Part shown: positions 42,547 to 50,961 of the stretch, one piece after another
Layout: the number at the start of each line of letters is the position of its first letter
How positions within the stretch are numbered: position 1 is the first letter of the stretch
Assembly: GCA_003049465.1 (NCBI GenBank)
Contig: PYSS01000027.1
Span: 47,499-111,498 of the forward strand
Reading direction: 5' to 3'
DNA: 64,000 bases
Source of the DNA: Magnaporthiopsis rhizophila
Lineage: Eukaryota; Ascomycota; Sordariomycetes; Magnaporthales; Magnaporthaceae
Translations under genes and position numbers: made by a program
Notes under the pieces: generated by a model
The model's input: the letters and a program-made list of their open reading frames with translations, nothing else
The model's database searches: none
Told to the model about the DNA's origin: nothing

Positions 42547-44680
42547 CTAAGCCCACTTCCCAAGCGCTGACATGATGACCATGCCGCCGACCAGACCCAA
42601 CAGGGCCAGCAGTGTGGTGACGGGCCTCGTATGCAGCAGCTCGGCGCCGCCCACCATCCAGTCCTCGGCCCACATCTCGACGACGCCGACCCAGACGAGG
42701 ATGCCAGCCGAGACGGCGTCGAGGGTGCCGATGGCCAGGATCGTGGACCGGTTGTTCCCGTTGAACCGCTGCAGCACGCCGATGCCGATGGCCATGCCGA
42801 CGGGCGTCACGAGCGCGAACGGCGACGCGAGGAGGAGCTTCCTGCCCAGGGAGAAGGGCGCCGGTACCATCCGCGGGCTGCCGTTTACGATGGGCCGCTC
42901 GGCGGGGGCGTCGTCCGAGTTGGTCGTGGACACGTCGTTGATCTTATTCTCGGACGCGGTCTGACGGTGGGCGTCGGTGTCGTCGGCGGCGGCGGCGGCG
43001 GCGTTGACGGGTTGCGTGCCCAGGGCGGCGATGCGGGAGCCGAGGGCGATACCCTCGAACATCTGGTGGAAGAGGATGACGACGAAGAGGGTCAGGAAGA
43101 AGCTGTCTCCTGCGACGACGAGGGTGATGCCGATTACTAGTAGGCGGTGAAGGGGCATGGTCAGCAAAAACTACAAAAAGGTAAGGTAACCGTGGTCCGC
43201 AATGTGTGGCTAGTGAGTTTCCATACAGATAGAGTGGAAGATGATGCCACACTCAAGCACCAACACCGTCACCGTCTCGGGCGAGATCATAGACACGCGG
43301 CCGGGCGCGCGGGCGGCGCGGGCGAGCACGATGCGCTTGCCGACGTACTCGACTGCAAACGACACAAAGATGCCGGCCATGACGATGGCGGACGCGACGC
43401 CCTCGTACTCGAGGCGGCCGAGGCACCGGTTCGCAAACATGAGCTGGGCGTGCGTGTAGAGGTGCACAAAGGCGGTCGAGATGATGACGCCCGTGCCGAA
43501 CTGCTTGAGAACCAAAAAAGCCGCGTGCGTGCGCGCGGGCCACCAGCGGATCAGGAGGATGGGCATGAAGACGCCAAAGGCGCTCGTAGCCATGATGACG
43601 AAGATGAGCCCGATGCGCAGCGGGATGTTGTAGTCGCGGTTGACTTTTTCGCAGCTGTTCTCCTCCTCGGCCTCGGAGCCGCCGGTGCAGTGTCTGCAGT
43701 TGTGGTGTTAGTGACATGTCGTGACGCTGCTTCCCTAAGCTAAGCAGATGGTGGAACTTACTCGACGCCAGCATGGAAGTGGCAGTTGCGGTTGGAGCCG
43801 CTTGCATCGCCGTTGCCATGGTCATCGTGGCCGTCGCCTGTGGTGCTCGCGCCTTGGACTCGAATCTCAACCTCGCCGCCGTCGGGTGCCATGCAGAAGC
43901 TACTTCATAGTCAGTCTTTCCCGCCACGAGATACCCAGAGTCCAGAGGAGACAGAAGGAAAAAAAAAAGAAATGACTTACGTGCTGGAGCCGTGGGCATG
44001 GCAGCCCGTATAGGTGGCAGGCGGCTCCGTCGTGGCAGTGGCGCCGACGACTTGGAACTCTGTGGTTCCCCACATGCAGAACCTGTGATACATACTGTCA
44101 GGACGGGTGCTCAAGGGAACACAGCGGGGAAAGCAACTCACACGTCACTTTCGTGCTTGTGACATCCGGACACGGCGGTAGGACGACCGGTAGCGTCGGC
44201 AGCACTGGTGACCGAAGTGGCCGCGGGAGCCGGGGTCGTCGGGGCGGCGGTGGTGGCAGCAGCGGAAGCCAGCAGGATCTGGACCTCGCCTCCGGGGTAG
44301 CTGCAGAACCTGGTCATATAGTCAGCAACAAGACCGGTGATGGGTTTTTGGTAGTGAGTGATAACTCACACATCGCTAGCATGCTTGTGGCAGCCGGTGT
44401 AGGAGCTCGGCAGGTTCCCCGTGGGCGTCGCCACCACCCTGAACTCGGTCGTGCCGGCGGTGCAGATCCTGCGACGAAGGTTGTTAGAGAGGGCGAGCTT
44501 GCCGGCTTGTCGGGCAGGTAGTACCCACTGGGTAGACGACTGGACGGAACATAGTGATACGGCCGTCGGGTCGGGAACGGCGGCGCGGCCTGTGGTTTGC
44601 CGTGCGACGAGGGAGGCGGCAGCGCTGCCGCTCCCGGCAACGACAGCCGCGACGGCGACGCGGAACCAAGCTCGCGTCAT
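42547..44680 (-). CDS. ZIP family zinc transporter with modular Cys/His ectodomain
   Basis: Seven exons: 44680-44529, 44468-44370, 44309-44142, 44082-43981, 43899-43762, 43693-43227, 43136-42547; introns are 59-90 nt; 1716 nt, 571 aa. A leader (residues 1-22) is followed by a ~200-residue ectodomain of four modules. Each starts FC or IC, has an E(F/V)-x-(V/I) strand, and ends CHxH; the last ends CHFHAGVEHC. Each module is one exon, all with phase-2 boundaries. The ZIP body follows: FHSILIGITL and HQMFEG (metal-site His/Glu in membrane helices 4 and 5), a His-poor acidic loop, and the TPVGMAIGIG helix. ZIP proteins import zinc across the plasma membrane. The ectodomain resembles the long zinc-binding N-terminus described for alkaline-pH transporters such as A. 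fumigatus ZrfC. Six PacC-type sites lie upstream. Confidence 0.92.
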
Positions 44681-45514
44681 GATGTCGCTACTCTCTCCCG
44701 ACTATCATTAATACCCTGGTGGGAGCTGATTCAGGTCGCGTGTGGAAGGACGTAGCAAAAGCTTTCTTTCTGTATTTAAGCGAGGGTGGTGGTGTTCCGT
44801 GCTTTAAGGCTGAGGAGTCGAAGGAGGTACCTTGCGAGGAGCCAAGTCCTTGCCGAAAAGATGCAAGACCGGTCAAAAAACCAAGTCAACCTATTGGGTG
44901 GGTCAACCCAGGGCCCCCAGACGGACCAGGAGGAGTACGTTATAATCCCGGCGCTTGCGAGCAACCTGGATGGAGATTCGAATGGAAAATGGGATACAAG
45001 TCGATTCTCCTCAGTCCGTGCAGAAGGAGGTAATATAAAAATGATATTGGCCGTTAAAGGAAGCACATATACGTCACCTTCGGAGAGTCGCTACAGCTAG
45101 GCTAGCGTCCATGTTGTACCAGGCCGGTACTGCTGCAAATTGCTCATAGGGGGGTGTGCTAGTCCTATATAGGCTATGGCGGAGCGTGAGGGGAGATGGG
45201 GGTTGGAAAAGGGACAGGGCCTTTCGCGCGCCAATAACAGCTCCACATGCTAGGTCGACCCAAGACATTCTTGGGGTGCCAAGTCCCTGCATCTCCGTCA
45301 GGATGGGATGCAGAAAAGGGAAATCGGACCGTGGACAGTGCTCAACTGTTCCTACGCGGCACCGCCCACGAAAAAAAATAACGGATAAAGAAAAAAAAAA
45401 AAAACCTGCGCAAAAAGCAGCGCGGGCGGGGTCTTTTCTCTAACTGCATGTACCTCTTCGGAGATCCATAGATGGCGTTGTCGCCAAGACAAGCTTCTCC
45501 ATCAAAAAGCAAGA

Positions 45515-45526
45515 ACCTTGATGGCC
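45515..45526 (+). promoter_or_regulatory. ACCTTGATGGCC copy 1
   Basis: This 12-mer is identical to the one at 45726-45737. ACCTT is the half site of the yeast Zap1 zinc-response element (ACCTTNAAGGT). A related ACCTTGATGTCC lies at 47428-47439 upstream of the His-rich gene. Confidence 0.35.
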
Positions 45527-45725
45527 GCACATACAGGAGTGTCCATTGGCCGGTTTTTCAGTCTTCGGCAACGCCAAGGGCTGGCTGACAAGGATTCCAG
45601 CGAGGTTTGAGAACCCTGATGGACAGAAGCACGCAAATATGTAAAAAAAAAAAGCTCAGCGCCAAGCCTACGCCGGTGGTCGCTTGTTGTTAGCGGCCCC
45701 CCGCTGATATCCAACGCCCGCGCGC

Positions 45726-45737
45726 ACCTTGATGGCC
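45726..45737 (+). promoter_or_regulatory. ACCTTGATGGCC copy 2, overlapping a GCCAGG site
   Basis: Second identical 12-mer. Its last three bases are the start of the GCCAGG site at 45735-45740, so zinc and pH regulators could compete or cooperate here. Confidence 0.35.
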
Positions 45738-46014
45738 AGGCCGGCGAAAAGAGCGGACGACGTTGTGTTACCCCCACTACTCCCAAGCCCACCCCCAGGC
45801 ACTCTTGACGCCTTTCGTCATCCTCATGTCATCCCGTGGTGATGGAATTGACCCCTTTCGTCGCACGTGGTGTTGGTCTCGCCGCCGCGTGGACGTCACT
45901 TCGAGAGTCTCGTGTCGTTCCGTTGCCGTCTTGTTTCGTTTGCATGGTTTGTGCGTTATGAACTGTAAAATCCTAACCGGCGCTTCGGGTCCAACAGTCG
46001 GGTCGCTCACGTAA

Positions 46015-46016
<2 letters not shown>

Positions 46017-46061
<45 letters not shown>

Positions 46062-46086
46062 TTNTTTTTTTTTTTTTTTTTTTTTT
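46017..46086. repeat. poly-T tract with ambiguous base
   Basis: About 70 bases, nearly all T, with one G and one N at about 46064. Probably a sequencing or assembly weak point; its true length is unknown. Confidence 0.85.
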
Positions 46087-46444
46087 CCTCTTCGTTTCTT
46101 CGTGGCTTGCGCGATGGCGCGTATCACGAGTTGTTGCCAGTCACAAGGTTGGGTGATGGGCTGCGCGCGGGCATGTCTTAGCCGCCTGCAGATGTGGCCC
46201 TCAAAGCGCGGGTTTTATTTCGTCTTTTATAGGTACCTGTAGGAGGTACCTACCAGAACATGTAAAGCCGTGTTGAAAATCACCCTCCATCTCCGGCTGT
46301 ATACTACCAGGGCAAGACGGGTAAGCAGGTGAAAGAAGAGAAGAAAGAAAGATATTCATTATGTCCGCCCCGGCATCCCGTCTCCGCAGTTCCCAGCCTT
46401 GAAAGCCAAACACAGAAAACGGCAAACGTCAAGCGGCAAACCGC

Positions 46445-46981
46445 TCAAAGGACAAAGAAGGCGCCAGCGGCCGCCACAACAACAACAACAGCAGCAGCTC
46501 CAAACCCGGCGCGTCCAGCACCGGCAGCAGCGGGCGGCGGGGTGCCCGAGGCGGCGCCAGGCCGGGTGCTAGTAGTTGTGGCAGAAGATCCCGAGACGGC
46601 GCCCGTAGAGGTGCTGGTGGCTGTAGCAGAAGAACCAGCGCTGGCGGTGCGAGGCCCCGAGCAGTGCCAGTGGTCGCCGTGGGGCTCGCAGCCGGTAGAG
46701 GCGGCGGGCGAGGGCGGCAGGACGCCAGAGCTGTGGTCGTGGTCGTGGTCGTGGTCGTCGTGGTCACTCTTGGTGCTGGTTGTTGCTGCCGACGACGGCT
46801 GGGTCGCGGTCCCGGTGCCGGTTGCCGTGGTGCGGGGAACGTCACAGTCCCAGTGGTCGCCGTGGGGCTTGCAGTTGACCGATCCTGTTGGGGACGGCGG
46901 CAGAGTTGGGGTCGACGGCGAAGTCTGGGCCGTGCCGACGGATACGACGCTGAGGGCGGCGAGCATCATGGAGAGCTTCAT
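46445..46981 (-). CDS. GPI-anchored His-rich protein with twin CxPHGDHWxC motifs
   Basis: Intronless, 178 aa. Residues 1-19 form a signal peptide. Two near-identical motifs, Cys37-Cys46 (CKPHGDHWDC) and Cys98-Cys107 (CEPHGDHWHC), flank a tract of alternating Asp and His at 73-83; the linkers are Ser/Thr/Pro-rich and likely O-glycosylated. The last ~22 residues are hydrophobic after a small-residue stretch, as in a GPI signal. This would place a metal-binding protein at the wall or membrane. His and Cys in this density suggest zinc or copper binding. It lies directly upstream of, and codirectional with, a ZIP transporter. A TATA box lies about 157 nt before the start. A role in zinc capture is inferred, not shown. 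Confidence 0.8.
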   Translation of the reverse strand: MKLSMMLAALSVVSVGTAQTSPSTPTLPPSPTGSVNCKPHGDHWDCDVPRTTATGTGTATQPSSAATTSTKSDHDDHDHDHDHSSGVLPPSPAASTGCEPHGDHWHCSGPRTASAGSSATATSTSTGAVSGSSATTTSTRPGAASGTPPPAAAGAGRAGFGAAAVVVVVAAAGAFFVL

Positions 46982-47137
46982 CTTTTTTCTGGTGTGGGTG
47001 GTAGTGAGAACCTTGGGGGTGTGCGAGGTTCAGAGCAAGCCAGCAGAGTAGAGTGGGTGGTGTGAAGAGCAGATTCTGCGTGATGGGTGGTGTTTGGTAG
47101 GTCAGCAGGTGTGAGTGGCGGGTCGGAGACGGGTGCA

Positions 47138-47143
47138 TTTATA
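47138..47143 (-). promoter_or_regulatory. TATA box for the His-rich gene
   Basis: TATAAA on the minus strand lies about 157 nt before the ATG at 46981. Confidence 0.6.
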
Positions 47144-47427
47144 TGGGTAGGCACCAAGGAAGGATGCTCGTTATTTCCGGAAGAGCAGGCTGAAAAAAAC
47201 AGGGCAGCTTGCTACCTAGGTGTGGACATGGAAATGAGCCGGCGGTGAATGACGCCTGGGCTGAACCGGCCGTCTGGTTGGAGTTGACCGGGCCTCGTGG
47301 AGCCTCCTGTAGCCTAGCTAGGCATTCCATCATCCATTACGCCTAGAATTACCGCCGGGCGTTGGCCATCTCCTCGTCCCCACTGCGCCGCCAGGAGCTG
47401 GCTACCACACCCGGCCGCAATTTGGGT

Positions 47428-47439
47428 ACCTTGATGTCC
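47428..47439 (+). promoter_or_regulatory. ACCTTGATGTCC, variant of the ZIP-promoter 12-mer
   Basis: Differs at one base from the two 12-mers upstream of the ZIP gene. It lies about 450 bp before the His-rich gene start. Confidence 0.3.
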
Positions 47440-48433
47440 ACTGGAGCTACCAGGTACGTACATGTACATATGCATTATAGAACATCCCTTCAAAAAGGGC
47501 GACCCCCACGTTACAGTCCTTGTGGTGTGTGGCGCCGTTCCGCTGCCAAGTCCTTGCATATCCCTCAGTCATTTCCGTCTCACCTCTTTTCCTGTTTCCC
47601 CACCTTCTAGCCGCTCAAAGAACATGTGCAACATACGATATCTCGTTTGTCTACGGCCTTCCGGCGACTGGCTTGGCAGCCTTGGTAGCGGGACGCTAAC
47701 GAAGTCAGATCCTTCGCAGCCCGACCAAGGCCACCGAGGATTCCGAGGCAGCTGGTAACGTCGCCTTCCTGGGAGCCCGCCTGCCACTTGGATCTGCTCA
47801 GGTGCCGCGGGGCCGCTTTTGCGAGCGGGAGCGCCGCCCTAGGCGCCAGAGGAAACCGGACATGCACTGATAAGCAGACAGTAGATTCAACAGGGCCTCG
47901 TGGCGGCGGCACTCCGAACCTCGAATACTCTGTATCTTTGTAGGAAAAACATCCGGGCATCGATGCCTTCGGGTTGTGCGCTGCCAAGCCGGCTCGTCCC
48001 ACCGATATTATCGTTGCAGACTCAGAGAGCCGATGGCCTGGTCCACGCAACGTCTTTGGTGAATCCTTGGACGAGTGCGTGGATAAGAAAAAAAAAAAGC
48101 ATTCGTCGTTTCCGTCAAATCCCCGAGGATCCCTCGTCCCAAGTCACCAATATCATCAAGGTCCCAGTGAATCCCCCAGCCCGGAGACATCAGCATCACG
48201 GCAGCCAGGAACATGTTAAACGGTATACCTCGTAGCAACGGAAGCTGCATCACCCAATACGCCTACACGACCAAGCCTGAGGACCAAAGACGTCGCGGAA
48301 CATGGACAGCCCATTTACATTGCTATGTACAGTGTACACATACCGCCGTCCAATACCCTAGATTAAACATACACAAGGCGGGCATACATACATAGAGGTA
48401 TACACGTGGTGAAGCGCCTGCTGTTCCTCGTCA

Positions 48434-48434
48434 A

Positions 48435-48470
<36 letters not shown>
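48434..48470. repeat. poly-A tract
   Basis: About 36 consecutive A in intergenic sequence. Confidence 0.9.
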
Positions 48471-48472
<2 letters not shown>

Positions 48473-48783
48473 GGCGACAGCCACACTAGGTGACTGCTAG
48501 GGTTCGTCCAGAGCCAAACGCCAGTCAAGAGGAGGCCGTCTATCCCGCACGCGGGACCGAGCAAAAGGATATAAAATAAAAATAAAAGTAAGATGAAAAA
48601 AGAGGCAAGGAAAGAAACCGTAACCTTGACCAAGATCCGCGCCGGCACATACACACACGCACAGATTTTCCAACAAAGCATACAGAATGGGGCGTATATC
48701 GAAGGAGTCATAGCATGGAAAAAGTCAAGTCGTAAGATGACACAACTTTGTCAACGAATCATGGACATGAGACTGCTTCGTCT

Positions 48784-50961
48784 TTATTCACGACGCCATC
48801 CACTCTCTCGTCGTGTCTTGGGGCTGGCGGGCGACGCGATGGTGGGCTTCTCGGTGATGGCCTCGGACTCTGGGGAGAGGGGTGAGACCTCAAAGGCCAG
48901 CTGCTCCTTCTCGGCAGCCGTTGCTGCAAGCTCATCGCCGCTGGTGCGAAGCTTCTGGAGCGACGCGCTGGGCCGGCGGAGTGCCGGGCCGAACGGCTGG
49001 TACTGGCCCGACGAGAATGGTATGGGAGGGATGGGTGGCTTCTGCCCGTCCGCGCTGTAATCAACGCTGCGGAACGAGATGGGAGCTGATGAGCTAGGCT
49101 GCTGCTGCTCTGCGCTGTAATCGACGCTGCGGAACGCGACCGGGGCTGGTGCGCTAGGCTGCTGAGGCTGCTGCTGCTCCGTGCCGTAGACGACGCTGCG
49201 GAAGGAGACGCCCCCGCTCTGCCGAACCGTAGAGGGCGAGGGTGGGGTTTGCCGCGTCGAGTCCGACCAGCGCGACACCATGCCCGCGTTGGGGTTGGGG
49301 TTGTTTACGGGGGCGGGTGCGGGAGCGGCAGCGGTCCTGACAGCGCCACTGTCGGTGCCAGGGAGCGCCGGCACGGGCGGCAGTGGGGATGCAGGCCTGA
49401 AGCCTTCGGGAAAGGCGGCCGAGGCGCGCATCGTGGAAGCGGTCGAGGACCTGGCCCAGGAGGGCGCCGTGAATCGAGAGCTCCACGACGCTCGCGGGAA
49501 GGTTGGTGTCTTGGTGCCGCGGATCCAGCTAGCGATGGTTCCTCTTCCGCCCTGCTCCTGAGTCTGGAACTCCTGATCCTGGTCCTGGTACTGCTCCTGA
49601 ACCTCGTATTGCACCTGCTGCACCTCCATCTTCTTCTCGGAGGGGTACCCAGCCGAAGCCATCGAGTTGTAGTCGCTGCTGTACATGCCAGCCTGGCCGT
49701 TCTCGGCTGCGTACACGGCAGCAAACATGTCGTTCATTATCTGCGAGTTCGTCTTGGGGTCAAAGGTCGCAAAAGTCTGCCCAGACTGGAGTCCCGTCGT
49801 TGCGCCGGCTCCTGCGGGGACACCGGTCATAACGGCCACGGACCTGCCGGTCGGGGCGTCGCGGCTACCGCTGGAGCCCGAGGTGTAGGGCTTGCTGAGG
49901 TAGTCGCTATCTTGTCGGCGCTTGTACACCTTGTAGCCGTAGAACATCAGGGCAGAGACGAGAGCAGTGCCGGCTAGCAAGCAAGGTCAGTTTCCAAGAA
50001 CGAATCTTCGCCCAGGGGGATCAAGGGGTATCTTACCAACTGAGCCAACAGCGATTCCGGCATGCAGGCCGGCACCGCCATCGCCCGCGACGGCCGGGGC
50101 CGCAACGGGCGAAAGGAGATTGTCCGTGGATTGAGGCTCGGAAACACCAGAGCCAACCGAGGTCAGCGGCTGACCAGGGACGGCCGGAGTCGGCCCCAGC
50201 TGGTACTGCGGCGCTGCAGTCGACACAGACACGGGCGCAGACGACGGACTGCTGGTTGGAACCGCAATTGCGGTTTCCTTGAAGGGGAGGCTCGTTGTTG
50301 AATCTCCAGCAGAAGATGGAGTCGGCACGACTGAGACAACCACACTTGTCGACGAGGAAGAAGACGACGGGGCGGTGGGAACTGAGGAGGTGGACGAGCG
50401 TGAGGTTGACAGGTCGACTGGGTTCGCCACAGCAGGCGGAGGAGGCGGCGCCGGGTTGGTAGTTTGGCCAGGTTGGGTGCTTATCGTCAGTGCAGGAGGA
50501 ACCTGGGAAGTCAAACTGGGGAGTGGGACAGTTGATACGGGAGGATTCGTAGGCCGGCTAGTCGTCGAACTTATTGACGTGGTCTGAACGGGCTGGGCTG
50601 GCGGAGGCGGGGGAGGGGGTGCCAGGTTTCCTGGGCGCCGAGGCGGCGGCCGCAGAGGCAGAGGCAGAGGTAGTGCAACTGCCGGTGGTGCTACTGCCGG
50701 TGGTGCTACTGCCGGTGGTGCTCCTGCTGGTGGTGCCGTCGCCTGGGGAGGCGCCGTTGAGGAGGAGCTTGGCGAGGCAGGTGAGGCAGGAGAGTCTGGT
50801 GACTTGGGCGCATTCTTGTCGTCGTCATCCGAGCGCTGCTCCAGAGGGTTCTGTTCCTGTCTCCTCTGCAGCGCATCGCGATCCAGATCCCTCACGCCCC
50901 TTGCTGTTCGCGCGCGCCTCAGCCTCAAGCCTGCGTCCATCTCCGTATTTGCGGGAGCCAT
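48784..50961 (-). CDS. mucin-like single-pass membrane protein
   Basis: Exons 50961-50037 and 49973-48784; intron 50036-49974 (GTAAGA, CTGAC branch, GCTAG). The product is 704 aa from the Met at 50961; the frame is open up to 51408, so a start up to 149 residues earlier is possible. The N-terminal half is Pro/Ser/Thr-rich with PPAVA repeats, and would be heavily O-glycosylated. A transmembrane helix spans the exon junction (GLHAGIAVGSV, then AGTALVSALMFYGY), followed by basic KVYKRRQ, so the C-terminal ~390 residues should be cytosolic. This tail is Gln/Ser/Pro-rich and holds three copies of FRSV(D/V)Y. The layout resembles wall-stress sensors, but no WSC or Cys-rich head is seen. Confidence 0.75.
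50678..50740 (-). repeat. 15-bp minisatellite encoding PPAVA repeats
   Basis: About four tandem copies of a 15-bp unit (CTGCCGGTGGTGCTA on the plus strand) lie inside the mucin-like gene and add Pro/Ala/Val pentapeptides. Copy number may vary between strains. Confidence 0.8.

Larger units (their letters stand above)
44841..45740 (+). promoter_or_regulatory. cluster of six GCCARG (PacC-type) sites
   Basis: GCCAAG occurs at 44841, 45278, 45483, 45573 and 45661, and GCCAGG at 45735, all on the plus strand; no inverted copies (CYTGGC) were found between. GCCARG is the established binding core of the alkaline-pH regulator PacC. About 0.5 would be expected by chance on this strand. The ZIP gene start is at 44680, so they lie 160-1060 bp upstream of it. 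Confidence 0.5.
44681..46444. other. intergenic between ZIP and His-rich protein genes
   Basis: This is the upstream region of the ZIP gene. It holds a TTAAATA box near 44773-44779, the PacC-type site cluster (44841-45740), two ACCTTGATGGCC copies and a poly-T tract with an N (46017-46086). The right end is the 3' UTR of the His-rich gene. No other gene is supported. Confidence 0.55.
46982..48783. other. intergenic, promoter of the His-rich gene and poly-A tract
   Basis: It holds the TATA box at 47138-47143, ACCTTG at 47010 and 47428, one GCCAGG at 47390, and a run of about 36 A at 48434-48470. No gene is supported between 47450 and 48783. Confidence 0.5.
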
